37,675 nt of DNA from positions 1 through 37,675 of the forward strand of contig JANSYO010000043.1 in the NCBI GenBank assembly GCA_024742395.1, in the 5' to 3' direction. Below, piece by piece: positions 6,809-15,792 of this stretch. The notes beneath the pieces are model-generated. The model worked only from the letters and a program-made list of their open reading frames with translations, was not told the DNA's origin and ran no database searches. Position 1 is the stretch's first letter. Each line of letters starts with the position of its first letter. The translations under genes and the position numbers were made by a program. Origin of the DNA: Cytophagales bacterium (GTDB lineage Bacteria > Bacteroidota > Bacteroidia > Cytophagales > Spirosomataceae).

Positions 6809-9553
6809 TCAGAGGAGGTCTGAAGGCAGTTTATTGAACTCTTGCTGGAAAACCTTTGAGAAGTAGGAGAGGTTTTCATAACCTACTTCAAAAGCAACCT
6901 CTGAAACAGATTTGTTTCCACTTTCTAACTTCTCTTTTGCTTTTTCAAGTCTGAATTTTCTCAAATATTCTACAGGGGTATAGTCGCTAAGGCTTTTTAG
7001 TTTTCTTCGTAATTGAGTATCACTCATTTTTAAGTTCTCTGATATATCAGCAATACTCAATCCTGAAAGATGATAGTTGTTTTCTAAATAGGCTCTGATC
7101 TCTTCAATGAATAGATTTTCTTTCTGACTGATTTTTGGAATGAGCTCGGCCACTTGTGTCTCACCACCAAAAAACTGACGTAAATATTTTCTGGTATCAA
7201 GACTTTTTCGAAGAATTACCTGTAATTCTTCGGCGTCAAAAGGTTTGGTTAGATATTGGTCTATACCAGTCTCAAAGCCTTCAATTCTACTCTCTTTAGA
7301 ACTCTTAGCTGTCAGCATAATGACCGGTATGTGGCTGGTGGCAGCCTCTTCTCTAAGTCCTTTCGTGAAGCCAAATCCGTCAAGTTTCGGCATCATAAGA
7401 TCACATAGGACTATATCCGGAACTTCTTCTTTAGCCATAGCGAGCCCTTGTTCTCCATTAAATGCCTGCAGTACCTCATATTTTTCATGCAGCAAGAATT
7501 TTAAATACTCTTGCATATCTCTATTGTCTTCTACAATAAGGATAATGTCTTTTTGAGTATTATCAACCGTTGATTCAAAAGTAAATGCTTCTTCCTGCGT
7601 ATGGACAGATTCTGTCTTAACAGCTTCGGAATCTGTATCCATTGCTCGCAAATGCCCTTTCCAAGTTTCGTAATCAATAGGTATTTGGAGGTCAAACTGT
7701 GTTCCTTTTTCCAGTTCACTTTTTACCTTAATGCTTCCATTGAGTAAGCTTATTAATTCCTTTACAAGTGCAAGCCCCACACCAGATCCGGATTTCTTTT
7801 TGTTGTTTACCTGATAAAACCTGTCAAAAATGTGTGGCAAGTCTTCCTTCGCAATTCCATAGCCTTTGTCGATTACAGAAAGGTGTAATTGGGAGCCTTT
7901 TTGAGGGAAAGAGACTCTGACCTCTACTGTTGTATTCTCATCACTATATTTTATGGCATTGGATATCAGGTTGCCAATTATTTTATTGAGTTTGTCTTCG
8001 TCATAATATCCAAACACTTCTTCTTTTTCCTGAACATACTGAAGTTTAATCTTTTTGGCTTCAGCCATTGATTCATAAGATTGAATCTCCAGGCGTAAAT
8101 GCTTTGCTAAATCTCCTGAAATTATATCGGGAGCTTGTTTGCCGGCTTCCAGTTTTTGAATATCCAGAATTTGATCAATCAACTGACGTAACCTTGTGAC
8201 ATTAGGCTTTAACAGTTTCAGCAAACCTTCTTCAGGGTATTTTTTTAACAAGCTATCAACCGGACCCGCAATCAGTGTTAGAGGTGTTTTTAACTCATGC
8301 GATATATTCGTAAAAAAGCTGGTTTTAATAGAGTTGAGTTCTTGCAGCTTTTCAGATAACTTCAGTTGGTTCTGTAGTTTTTGTTCAGTCAGATAGTTTG
8401 CTACTGTATTATCTCTGAAGATTTTACCAAGGAAGAATATGAATACAAGTATTTCGGCAACAAAAAGCCCAAAGGCTATCACACTAACTCCTTTAATTTC
8501 AGTTTGCAAAAGAATTCTAACGTTCATTAATACATAACTCGTCAGACCCAATAAAAAAGGAATAGAGTAATACCGCTGAACAGGAAGTTTTTTGTAAATA
8601 CTTATTGCATATAAAACGAGTATGTAAAATCCGGAAAGTGCAAGAACCAATGTGCCAAATTTCAAATTGAACGGATCGTAGCTTATCTGAACCATACATT
8701 GCATAATTACAGCCAAAGCAAGAAAAGCATACAACCCATATTTATACAGCTTCGTTAATTTATTTAGTGGAAGTATAATTAGACTGAAAATTATAGTACT
8801 TATTGGCGTAATAGCATAGAAAAGGAAATTGATCTTGGCTGCAAGTTCAGGGCTATCTGTAAAACTTGGACCTATAATATTAACAAGACCCCAATAACCG
8901 AGAGTTTTTATTAGCACGAGTCCAGAATACGCTCTGAATGGAATTATTTTAATGATGAAGAGGCCAAGGGTGAGTACCAACATTAACCTGAAAATAAGAA
9001 GCCCGTTAATAAAAGAACGTTGTCCGTAATCGTTAAGCACAGTGGCGGCTTGGAGACCCTTGGAATACATCAGAAGTTTGCTGTAAATAGCTCTTCGGGT
9101 CTTAATTCTTACAAAGACTGTTTTATTTTTTTCTATTGATAAATTGAAAAAGGGTTCCTGACCCTTAAAGCTTTGTGTTTTTGAGGTAAGTAAATTCCAG
9201 GTTTTTGTTTGTTGATAGCGGCCATTCGATTCCTCATACAACTCAAGATATTCTGTGATTTCATTTTTAAAATGAAGTACCCAATCGGTGGTTTTAGGAA
9301 GTTTGTTTTCAAACTCAAGTTTTATCCAATGAGCATTGTTTGAGAAGGGCAAAAGAAAATGATTTTTACCATTCGGTTTAAACTCTTTGGAAAGTACGTC
9401 TTCTACAGTTAATTCACCGGAGATATCTTCAAAGAATTGAATATTGGCAGAAATGTTCTTTGTTGTGCTATCCTGAAGAACGATAGTGTTCTGAGAAAAA
9501 GATATTGTATACGCGGAAACAAAGAATAGAACAAAGTAAATTCTTTTAAGCAT
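6809..9553 (-). CDS. Hybrid two-component system protein: 7TM-DISM sensor, histidine kinase, receiver, AraC output
   Basis: I place the start at the ATG at 9553 (914 residues) because it begins a clean signal peptide (MLKRIYFVLFFVSAYTISFSQ). An open frame continues 55 codons upstream but looks non-coding. Order: periplasmic 7TMR-DISM extracellular type-2 sensor (~22-160), seven membrane helices (~180-380), HisKA with the phospho-acceptor in NISHELKTP (His419), HATPase with a GSGVGLALVKEL box, receiver with CDLMMP (Asp718) and lysine in LTKPF, and an AraC-type helix-turn-helix at the C-terminus (VSEVAFEVGYENLSYFSKVFQ). All catalytic residues are present, so sensing, phosphorelay and DNA binding can occur in one membrane protein. 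The DISM sensor often binds carbohydrates, but the ligand is unknown. The downstream LytTR and surface genes on the same strand are candidate targets. Confidence 0.92.
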   Translation of the reverse strand: MLKRIYFVLFFVSAYTISFSQNTIVLQDSTTKNISANIQFFEDISGELTVEDVLSKEFKPNGKNHFLLPFSNNAHWIKLEFENKLPKTTDWVLHFKNEITEYLELYEESNGRYQQTKTWNLLTSKTQSFKGQEPFFNLSIEKNKTVFVRIKTRRAIYSKLLMYSKGLQAATVLNDYGQRSFINGLLIFRLMLVLTLGLFIIKIIPFRAYSGLVLIKTLGYWGLVNIIGPSFTDSPELAAKINFLFYAITPISTIIFSLIILPLNKLTKLYKYGLYAFLALAVIMQCMVQISYDPFNLKFGTLVLALSGFYILVLYAISIYKKLPVQRYYSIPFLLGLTSYVLMNVRILLQTEIKGVSVIAFGLFVAEILVFIFFLGKIFRDNTVANYLTEQKLQNQLKLSEKLQELNSIKTSFFTNISHELKTPLTLIAGPVDSLLKKYPEEGLLKLLKPNVTRLRQLIDQILDIQKLEAGKQAPDIISGDLAKHLRLEIQSYESMAEAKKIKLQYVQEKEEVFGYYDEDKLNKIIGNLISNAIKYSDENTTVEVRVSFPQKGSQLHLSVIDKGYGIAKEDLPHIFDRFYQVNNKKKSGSGVGLALVKELISLLNGSIKVKSELEKGTQFDLQIPIDYETWKGHLRAMDTDSEAVKTESVHTQEEAFTFESTVDNTQKDIILIVEDNRDMQEYLKFLLHEKYEVLQAFNGEQGLAMAKEEVPDIVLCDLMMPKLDGFGFTKGLREEAATSHIPVIMLTAKSSKESRIEGFETGIDQYLTKPFDAEELQVILRKSLDTRKYLRQFFGGETQVAELIPKISQKENLFIEEIRAYLENNYHLSGLSIADISENLKMSDTQLRRKLKSLSDYTPVEYLRKFRLEKAKEKLESGNKSVSEVAFEVGYENLSYFSKVFQQEFNKLPSDLL

Positions 9554-9693
9554 ACTTTTATGGATTCTTGCGGTCAAGTGTTCGTTTAACAGGTCTTGCA
9601 ATAATAACAAGAAGCGAAGTATATACGAAGCGAATTTTAAAATTTGATTATCGCGGAAAAAGCAGAAGAGTATTAGAAATCGTAGATAAATGC

Positions 9694-9725
9694 AAAAAAA
9701 AGAGGCTGCCTTTGGCAACCTCTTT
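9694..9725 (-). terminator. Rho-independent terminator of sucD
   Basis: On the minus strand a 12-bp stem (AAAGAGGTTGCC with GGCAGCCTCTTT, one G-T wobble) closes a 3-base loop. It is followed by seven T residues about 20 bases after the sucD stop. Confidence 0.9.
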
Positions 9726-9744
9726 AAGAAATGTCTGGAATGTT

Positions 9745-10620
9745 TTATTTGCCTAGGGATTTCAACATCATGTCACCAATTTCTGCCGGAGACTGTACTA
9801 CATGTATCCCACATTCTGCCATAATTTTCATTTTGGCTTCTGCTGTATCATCAGCACCTCCAATGATGGCACCTGCATGACCCATTCTTTTGCCTTTTGG
9901 GGCGGTTTGGCCAGCAATAAAACCAACTACAGGTTTCGGATTACCCGCCGCTTTAATGTATTTAGAAGCTTCTGCTTCGTAGCTTCCACCTATTTCACCA
10001 ATCATTACGATGGCCTCTGTTTCAGGATCATTCATTAGCAATTCCACAGCATCTTTAGTAGGAGTACCAATGATTGGGTCACCACCAATCCCGATAGCTG
10101 TAGAAACTCCCAAGCCAGCTTTTACAATCTGATCAGCAGCTTCATAAGTAAGCGTTCCAGATTTAGAAACGATACCTATTTTGCCTTTTTTGAAAACAAA
10201 TCCTGGCATGATTCCCACTTTAGCTTCACCCGGGGTGATAACTCCAGGGCAGTTAGGCCCAATAAGCGTACAGTCTCTTTCTTTGATATAAGTTTTAGCT
10301 GTAATCATGTCTTTGGTAGGTATTCCCTCCGTAATACATACAATTACTTTAATGCCAGCGTCAGCGGCTTCCATGATAGCATCTGCTGCAAACCCTGGTG
10401 GTACAAAGATGATAGAGACATCTGCACCGGTTTTTTCTACGGCTTCTTCAACAGTGTTAAAAACTGGCTTGTCTAAGTGACTCTGGCCACCCTTACCAGG
10501 TGTAACACCACCTACTACATTTGTGCCGTATTCAATCATCTGACCAGCATGAAATGTGCCTTCAGAACCAGTGAAACCCTGAACTATTACCTTAGAATCC
10601 TTATTAACAAGTACGCTCAT
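9745..10620 (-). CDS. sucD: Succinate-CoA ligase (ADP/GDP-forming) subunit alpha
   Basis: 291 residues, normal length for SucD. The enzyme interconverts succinyl-CoA and succinate with substrate-level phosphorylation in the TCA cycle. The alpha subunit binds CoA and carries the phosphohistidine. Visible are the N-terminal CoA-binding Rossmann segment ([14 protein letters not shown]), the GPNCPGVI motif at 121-128, the SKSGTLTYE ligase motif at 152-160, and the active-site histidine in MGHAGAI (His248). The beta subunit gene (sucC) is not adjacent, which is common in Bacteroidota. It has its own promoter and terminator, so it is a single-gene unit. Confidence 0.98.
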   Translation of the reverse strand: MSVLVNKDSKVIVQGFTGSEGTFHAGQMIEYGTNVVGGVTPGKGGQSHLDKPVFNTVEEAVEKTGADVSIIFVPPGFAADAIMEAADAGIKVIVCITEGIPTKDMITAKTYIKERDCTLIGPNCPGVITPGEAKVGIMPGFVFKKGKIGIVSKSGTLTYEAADQIVKAGLGVSTAIGIGGDPIIGTPTKDAVELLMNDPETEAIVMIGEIGGSYEAEASKYIKAAGNPKPVVGFIAGQTAPKGKRMGHAGAIIGGADDTAEAKMKIMAECGIHVVQSPAEIGDMMLKSLGK

Positions 10621-10678
10621 TTAAATCTAATTTTTGAGGTTTTATTTCACCCATTGCAGGGCATTATCTTACGGAAGC

Positions 10679-10710
10679 CAAAAGTAGGCTGAAATTAGAA
10701 AAATACAAAA
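10679..10710 (-). promoter_or_regulatory. sucD promoter (Bacteroidota-type)
   Basis: Minus strand: TTTTG (10710-10706), 19 bases, then TACTTTTG (10686-10679). This is a full match to the TAnnTTTG -7 element with a TTG -33 element at standard spacing. Transcription would start near 10672, about 50 bases before the sucD ATG. Confidence 0.75.
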
Positions 10711-10863
10711 TTAGAGAGGAGTTGTTATCTGTCAGATTTTAGACTTTTTCTGATCAGAAAATTGATTTTTGAAATTATTTCTTTAAATAATTCAATTCTG
10801 TCGGCTTGCTTCCCAAAAAGTACTAACTGATATGCCTGAGCAAAACATAATTAGAAATTCAAC

Positions 10864-11058
10864 TTAATGCTTTGGGCAGTCGCAATCTTTCTTACGCTTA
10901 AATAAACCCTTTCTCTTTTTATACCGGCCATTTTTTTTGCGTTTTCCCTTTTTCTTGAATTGTACCGTGGTTTCCTTCTCAGAAAAAAAGGAAGGACTGG
11001 CAAAAGAAATCTGCGTTACAAATAAAAAAGCTAAGGCAATGGTAAGTTTTCGCATCAT
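10864..11058 (-). CDS. Small secreted Lys/Arg-rich hypothetical protein
   Basis: 64 residues from the outermost ATG, or 63 from the second Met. A convincing signal peptide (MRKLTIALAFLFVTQISFA) precedes a mature part of about 44 residues that is extremely basic (KKKGKRKKNGRYKKRKG). It ends in CDCPKH, a Cys pair next to His. I do not recognise a family. The charge suggests binding to a polyanion such as lipopolysaccharide or nucleic acid, but this is a guess. It is monocistronic, and no clear TAnnTTTG promoter was found upstream. Small size leaves some doubt that it is a gene, though the signal peptide argues for it. Confidence 0.55.
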   Translation of the reverse strand: MMRKLTIALAFLFVTQISFASPSFFSEKETTVQFKKKGKRKKNGRYKKRKGLFKRKKDCDCPKH

Positions 11059-11214
11059 ATCGTCAATAACGCCCGCAGGGGCTTGAAATTGTTCAATTCT
11101 TCAAAGTGCAAAATTTGAACCAGAAAAGGAATATTTCTAACCTTTTGATAATCTGATATTTAGTGAGTGGGTAGGTTTTAAGTTTCTTTAACAGAAATTA
11201 AGAATTGGTTCGGC

Positions 11215-11222
11215 TAAGTTTG
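11215..11222 (+). promoter_or_regulatory. Possible -7 element for the T9SS cargo gene
   Basis: TAAGTTTG matches TAnnTTTG completely and lies 37 bases before the ATG at 11259. No good TTG was found at -33. If it is real, transcription begins after 11222, which excludes the upstream TTG start at 11205. Confidence 0.4.
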
Positions 11223-11258
11223 TATTGTATTTCTTTCGTAAAACTAATAAACATAAAT

Positions 11259-12041
11259 ATGAAAAATCTATTGAAAAAAATCTCCCTGGTTCTTGCTGCT
11301 GGTTTAATGAGTATGTCTGCTATGGCTCAAAAGGAAACAGACAAAATAAAGATTAGGGTTGAAAAAAATGTCAACGGCAAGGTTGAGGTCATTGAAAAAG
11401 AGATTGATGCTACCGGTATGTCAGAAGAAGAAAGACAGCAGGTGATGGAGTCATTCCAGGATTCTTTAATTGGGGATATGAAAGGACAGAAAAAGCTAAA
11501 AATCACGATGGAAGAAGATCGTGAAATAGATAAAGACTTTGACATCGAAATTGAAGATGAAGACTTCAGCTGGAATTTTGATGATCGCCACTCTCCTGAA
11601 GTAAGAGTGTATAAAAAGAAAAGAAAGGGGGCAAATGACGAATGGGACGAGTTTCGTTGGGAGATGGATAGGTTTGGAAACGAAATGAGAATGCTTGGGG
11701 AAGATATTCCTAGAAGATTGGAGAAGCATTTACCAAGAGTGTATGCATGGACAGACGATGTGCTTACAGATATTGCGGGAGCAAACATAAAGTCGCTTGA
11801 TGTATTCCCCAACAAGCCAGACTCAGAAATTGTGAATGTTCGATTTTATGCACCGGAAGAAGGAGATGTAAATATCACCATTTTGGATACTAAGGGTACT
11901 ATAGTTGCGAAAAAAGAAGCCAAAAATTTCAAAGGTGAGTATGTAGGTCAGTTGGAACTAAAAAAAGCGTCAAAAGGAACTTACTTTGTGATAGTTAGTC
12001 AGGGTGATGATGGCGTAACCCGTAGAGTAGTAATAGATTAA
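11259..12041 (+). CDS. Secreted acidic/basic charged protein with T9SS type A sorting domain
   Basis: 260 residues from the ATG at 11259, chosen because it starts a signal peptide (MKNLLKKISLVLAAGLMSMSAMAQ). The middle (~25-150) is highly charged, rich in Glu/Asp/Lys (IDKDFDIEIEDEDFSWNFDD), without a domain I recognise. The last ~80 residues (LDVFPNKPDSEIVNVRF ... GTYFVIVSQ ... RRVVID) have the beta-sandwich pattern of the Por-secretion type A C-terminal domain. That domain targets proteins through the outer membrane by T9SS. A decayed copy of this 3' half lies at 15793-16085. Its function beyond secretion is unknown. Confidence 0.8.
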   Translation: MKNLLKKISLVLAAGLMSMSAMAQKETDKIKIRVEKNVNGKVEVIEKEIDATGMSEEERQQVMESFQDSLIGDMKGQKKLKITMEEDREIDKDFDIEIEDEDFSWNFDDRHSPEVRVYKKKRKGANDEWDEFRWEMDRFGNEMRMLGEDIPRRLEKHLPRVYAWTDDVLTDIAGANIKSLDVFPNKPDSEIVNVRFYAPEEGDVNITILDTKGTIVAKKEAKNFKGEYVGQLELKKASKGTYFVIVSQGDDGVTRRVVID

Positions 12042-12064
12042 GTTTACCTGAATAAAAACAGTGG

Positions 12065-12099
12065 CCTCTGTCAGATGAACTTCTGATGGAGGTCTTTTT
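12065..12099 (+). terminator. Rho-independent terminator after the T9SS cargo gene
   Basis: A 10-bp stem (CCTCTGTCAG with CTGATGGAGG, two G-U wobbles) and an 8-base loop are followed by TCTTTTTAT. It lies 24 bases after the stop codon. Confidence 0.8.
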
Positions 12100-12219
12100 A
12101 TGTAAATAGGGAGGAGGAATACATTTATATTCTGATGACAATCATATGCATACAAACAGTTGAATCTATTCAAGAACCATTAAATTAGGCACGTAAAGGA
12201 ATCGATCTAATTTAAGGAA

Positions 12220-13470
12220 ATGTTTATGCTCGGTTTTCTGTGTTTACTTAGTGATAAATCAATGATAGCCCAAACCTGGTTTTTGATAGTTTGTTTTGCT
12301 TTCACTACCCTTTTTTATCAATGTTCTCCTAAAAAAGAAACAGAAGTGAAGTCTGCAAACGAGAACAGTTCCAGAGAGGCGACGATACATAAATTGAGCA
12401 TTCATCATGCCTTGCCAAATGACGTCAAGGTTCCAGCTGATAACCCTCGAACACCTGAGAAAATAGAGCTGGGCAGACTTTTGTTTTATGATCCAGTTCT
12501 ATCGGGTAATAAGGATGTGGCCTGTGCCACCTGTCATCATCCTTCTAATGGTTATGCAGAATACCGAGATTTGTCCATTGGTGTCAATGGCAGGGGTTTT
12601 GGAAGTAGCAGGGAGTTTAATAAACCCAATGATATACCTTTCGTAAAAAGAAATGCCCAAACCATTCTGAACAGTGCTTTCAATGGGATGGATATTTACA
12701 ATGATTATGATCCCGAAAATGCCCCAATGTTTTGGGATGTTCGATCTAAAAGCTTGGAAAGCCAATCGCTAGAGCCACTTTTGGCAATGGAAGAAATGCG
12801 TGGGAAGAGGTTTACGAAAGAGGAAATATTAGCGGAGGTTACTAGGAGACTCAAAAATATACCAGAATACGTATCACTTTTTGAAGAGGCATTTATAAAC
12901 GAGCAAGAGCCTATAAATACAGAAAATTTAGCGAAAGCAATGGCAGCTTTTGAACGAACGCTGATAACAAATAACTCCCGTTTTGATCAGTACCTAAAAG
13001 GTGATTCAGAGGCGATTTCCTTGTCAGAAAAAGAAGGTTTTAAAGTTTTTAACGAGGCCGGCTGTGGTAATTGTCATAACGGAGCCATGTTTTCTGATTT
13101 TAAACCACATGTACTCGGTGTGCCAACAAACCCGAAGCTATCGACTTTTGATAAGGGAATAGGAGAGGAGTATGGCTTCAGAACGGCCAGCTTACGGAAC
13201 TTAAGGTTTACCGCCCCATATATGCATAATGGTCAATTTAATACTTTAAAAGAAGTGCTTGAGTTTTACGAGGACATTGCAGGAGGCAAAGAAAAGCACC
13301 CTGAGGTAAAAAAAGATCAGTACGATCCACTGATTAATGATCTAAGACTTTTAGTGAAAGACATGGGGCCTATTCTCTCTTTTCTCAACAGTTTAAACGA
13401 CGAAGATTTCGATAAGAAAGTGCCTCACAGAGTGCCTAGTGGTTTGCCTGTTGGTGGGAATTTGAAGTAA
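12220..13470 (+). CDS. Di-haem cytochrome c peroxidase (MauG/CcpA family), lipoprotein
   Basis: 416 residues. Two haem c attachment motifs are present, CATCH (102-106) and CGNCH (282-286), with the family signature around TPEKIELGRLLFYDP and the second-domain FRTASLRNLRFTAPYMHNG. The family reduces periplasmic hydrogen peroxide with electrons from small cytochromes; some members oxidise other substrates. The N-terminus has a lipobox-like LFYQC (Cys35), so it is probably a lipid-anchored periplasmic protein. The ATG codons at 12226 and 12262 are alternative starts, and the one at 12262 gives the most typical lipoprotein signal. No terminator was recognised between it and the permease, but the permease has its own promoter candidate. 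Confidence 0.93.
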   Translation: MFMLGFLCLLSDKSMIAQTWFLIVCFAFTTLFYQCSPKKETEVKSANENSSREATIHKLSIHHALPNDVKVPADNPRTPEKIELGRLLFYDPVLSGNKDVACATCHHPSNGYAEYRDLSIGVNGRGFGSSREFNKPNDIPFVKRNAQTILNSAFNGMDIYNDYDPENAPMFWDVRSKSLESQSLEPLLAMEEMRGKRFTKEEILAEVTRRLKNIPEYVSLFEEAFINEQEPINTENLAKAMAAFERTLITNNSRFDQYLKGDSEAISLSEKEGFKVFNEAGCGNCHNGAMFSDFKPHVLGVPTNPKLSTFDKGIGEEYGFRTASLRNLRFTAPYMHNGQFNTLKEVLEFYEDIAGGKEKHPEVKKDQYDPLINDLRLLVKDMGPILSFLNSLNDEDFDKKVPHRVPSGLPVGGNLK

Positions 13471-13497
13471 GTCTGGTATTTGCCGTTGGCTCAAATG

Positions 13498-13530
13498 TTT
13501 TGTATTTGGTTTGAGATTGATCTACATTTA
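13498..13530 (+). promoter_or_regulatory. Promoter candidate for the APC permease gene
   Basis: TTTTG (13498-13502), 20 bases, then TACATTTA (13523-13530). The latter matches TAnnTTTG at seven of eight positions. It lies about 60 bases before the GTG start. Confidence 0.4.
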
Positions 13531-13591
13531 TTTACTTGAATACACGCTCTTCGTAAAAGTCTTATAGAGAGCAATAAACAATAAATAGGTA

Positions 13592-14905
13592 GTGGGAAAC
13601 TCAAAAAATCAGTTAAAAAGAGAAATAGGTCTTTGGGGTCTCAGTGCTAATCTTGTGAATATAATGGTGGGTGCCGGTATTTTCGCTTTGCCTGCCATTA
13701 TTGCTGCAGACTTGGGTTTCTCCAGCCTTTATGCCTATCTTTTATGTGGGGTTCTTATCTCATTAGTCATGCTTTGTTTTGCAGAAATAGGAAGTAAGAT
13801 CACAAGTAGTGGCGGTGCGTACTCTTATATACAATCTTCTTTTGGCCCTTATTTTGGTTTTTTAACAGCTATTTTCTTTGTGTTGGCTTCTGCCGGTGCT
13901 GATGCGGCCGTTATAAATGCAATTGCAGATATAATTGCCTCAAAATTTCCACTTTTTGAGCTTATTGGTGTAAGAATAGTCTTCTTTTTAGTGACATTCA
14001 CTTCACTGGCTCTGCTAAATGTTAAAGGAGTCAGAAAAGGAGCAGGTTTAGTGAATGTTATCACTTTGGCCAAGCTGGTACCGCTTCTTTTACTGGCTAT
14101 TTTTTCTTGGGGGGGAGTGTCCTCTGAAAATCTGGTGGTTGGTTCAATACCAAGTTTGGGGGAAATTGGTCCGGTAGTTTTGGTGCTTTTTTTCGCCTTT
14201 CAGGGAGCTGAGTGTGGGCTATCTGTTAGTGGAGAAGTTAAAAACCCTGTACAAAATATCCCGAAAGCCATAATAGTCAGTATACTTGGTGTACTTCTGC
14301 TTTATATTATAGTTCAAACCGTTTCCCTGGGTGTTTTAGGTGAGGATTTAGGTAATTTTCAAAAGAATACATTAGGTGAAGTTGCGGGCAAAGTTTTTGG
14401 CCCAATTGGTTTTATTTTAATGACTGTTGGGGCCGGTATATCTATGTTTGGTCTGCTGACCAGCTCTATTTTAAGTATGCCTAGGGTCCTGTTTCAAGCT
14501 TCAAAAGACAAAGTCATACCTTTTGAAATCTTATCGAAGGTACATCCCCGGTATATAACTCCTTTTGTGGCTATCGTTGTGTATGCTAGTTGTGGATTCA
14601 TCTTTGCTTCGTCAGGCAGTTTTAAGCAGTTAGCCATAGTTTCCAGTGCTTCCATGTTACTTATTTACTTTGGTGTATGTCTTTCAGTTATTAAGTCAAG
14701 AATTAGCTTAAAAGAAATTGCTGGTAGCGAGCCTCACTTTAAGCTTCCTGGCGGTTACCTTATTCCGATTTTGGCGATGCTCATTATTATCTGGTTACTC
14801 TTCAATTTGACAGCGAAGGAAGCCATCGGGATTGCTCTATTCTTATTAATATTGACCCTTTTTTATTTTATCAGAGCTCGATGGCTGAAAAGGTCCGGAA
14901 TTTAA
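13592..14905 (+). CDS. APC-superfamily amino-acid permease
   Basis: 437 residues with about 12 hydrophobic helices. The first helix carries the APC hallmark NIMVGAGIFALPA, which lines the amino-acid binding site. A later FFAFQGAECGLSVSGEVKNP matches the conserved TM6/loop region. It likely imports or exchanges amino acids across the inner membrane. The substrate cannot be read from sequence. The start is GTG: an in-frame TAG ends only one codon upstream (13586-13588) and no ATG occurs before the first helix. It is followed after 38 bp by a TMEM175-type gene with no terminator between, so the two are probably co-transcribed. Confidence 0.9.
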   Translation: MGNSKNQLKREIGLWGLSANLVNIMVGAGIFALPAIIAADLGFSSLYAYLLCGVLISLVMLCFAEIGSKITSSGGAYSYIQSSFGPYFGFLTAIFFVLASAGADAAVINAIADIIASKFPLFELIGVRIVFFLVTFTSLALLNVKGVRKGAGLVNVITLAKLVPLLLLAIFSWGGVSSENLVVGSIPSLGEIGPVVLVLFFAFQGAECGLSVSGEVKNPVQNIPKAIIVSILGVLLLYIIVQTVSLGVLGEDLGNFQKNTLGEVAGKVFGPIGFILMTVGAGISMFGLLTSSILSMPRVLFQASKDKVIPFEILSKVHPRYITPFVAIVVYASCGFIFASSGSFKQLAIVSSASMLLIYFGVCLSVIKSRISLKEIAGSEPHFKLPGGYLIPILAMLIIIWLLFNLTAKEAIGIALFLLILTLFYFIRARWLKRSGI

Positions 14906-14943
14906 TATCTTCAAATTGTTATTCATTTTAATATGAGATATTT

Positions 14944-15522
14944 ATGAATAAAGGAAGGGTAGAAGCATTTAGTGATGGTGTATTGGCCATTATTATTACG
15001 ATTATGGTTCTGGAAATAAAGGTGCCTCATGGAGAGCAATTCTCCGATTTAAAAGGTCTTGTGCCGGTGTTTCTGAGTTATGTCTTAAGCTTTATTTATT
15101 TAGGAATTTACTGGAACAATCATCACCACATGATGCACACCGTCAAACATGTTAGCGGCGATATTCTTTGGGCTAACCTTCATCTGCTTTTCTGGCTTTC
15201 TTTAATTCCTTTTGCTACCGGATGGATGGGAGAAAATAATTTCAGTGCTCAGCCCATGGCCTTGTATGGCCTCACTTTATTAATGGCTGCCATGGCATAT
15301 TTTATACTTCAAAACAGGATCATAAAGTCACAGGGTAAGAATGGATTACTAAAGAAGGCCATAGGCAAAGATGTGAAAGGTGAAATTTCTCCTCTACTTT
15401 ATCTCTTGGGTATTGGTTTGAGTTGGGTGAGTCCATGGCTCTCCGGAAGTTTATACATTGTTGTGGCCGTACTTTGGCTTATCCCTGACAGAAGGATAGA
15501 ACATATTGTTGCAGAGCAATAA
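14944..15522 (+). CDS. TMEM175/DUF1211-family potassium channel-like membrane protein
   Basis: 192 residues with about six hydrophobic segments. The family's signature FSDGVLAI follows the conserved R in MNKGRVEAFSDG in helix 1, and WNNHHHMMH follows the next helices. Bacterial members of the family are tetrameric potassium-selective channels gated by hydrophobic residues of helix 1. Length is normal for a single-repeat bacterial TMEM175. It probably shares a transcript with the permease upstream and is closed by the terminator at 15548. Confidence 0.85.
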   Translation: MNKGRVEAFSDGVLAIIITIMVLEIKVPHGEQFSDLKGLVPVFLSYVLSFIYLGIYWNNHHHMMHTVKHVSGDILWANLHLLFWLSLIPFATGWMGENNFSAQPMALYGLTLLMAAMAYFILQNRIIKSQGKNGLLKKAIGKDVKGEISPLLYLLGIGLSWVSPWLSGSLYIVVAVLWLIPDRRIEHIVAEQ

Positions 15523-15547
15523 GATCAGAAGTCTTTCATTGGTGTAT

Positions 15548-15586
15548 AAAAAAGCCTCCCTAAGATGTTTAGAGAGGCCTTTTTAA
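15548..15586 (+). terminator. Bidirectional rho-independent terminator
   Basis: An A-run, a stem (AAAGCCTCCCTAA with TTAGAGAGGCCTTT) and a T-run allow termination on both strands. It closes the TMEM175 gene. On the minus strand it sits 12 bases beyond the relic gene end at 15599, where it may once have ended the LEA-like gene. Confidence 0.85.
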
Positions 15587-15598
15587 GGTTTGATATTT

Positions 15599-15654
15599 TT
15601 ATTTGCCAAAAAGACGACTAAAGAATCCTTTAGCTTTCTTAGAGATTTCTTCAA
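15599..15654 (-). pseudogene. Relic 3' end of the LEA-like gene (54-bp exact direct repeat, copy 1)
   Basis: Bases 15601-15654 are identical, in the same orientation, to 22237-22290, the last 18 codons of the LEA-like gene. Here the frame reads EEISKKAKGFFSRLFGK and ends in TAA rather than TAG. Similarity stops abruptly at 15654, and nothing of the rest of the gene follows. The copy therefore has no start and is a fragment. See the finding on a possible insertion junction. Confidence 0.9.
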
Positions 15655-15792
15655 GTGTTTGATACCAAAAAAAGCTAGGTAAAAATCGGCTATTAAGATT
15701 AATGTGAGAGGTTTTTGATTATTTTTTTACAAAAGTGGGGGTGAAGTAGCTTTTGTCTTATAATTAAATCTATACCTCAAAAAAATGTCAAA

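Noticed and set aside
7126-7136. GACTGATTT match resembling the LytTR element inside the hybrid sensor gene
   Set aside because: Only the short core matches, with no second 9-mer at 12-bp spacing, and it is coding sequence.
9554-9718. 55-codon N-terminal extension of the hybrid sensor
   Set aside because: The extension would put an extra hydrophobic stretch before a perfectly good signal peptide at 9553. The composition is AT-rich intergenic type.
11327-11815. 162-codon frame antisense to the T9SS cargo gene
   Set aside because: Ser-rich shadow of Glu/Asp/Lys codons. The plus-strand gene has a signal peptide and a sorting domain.
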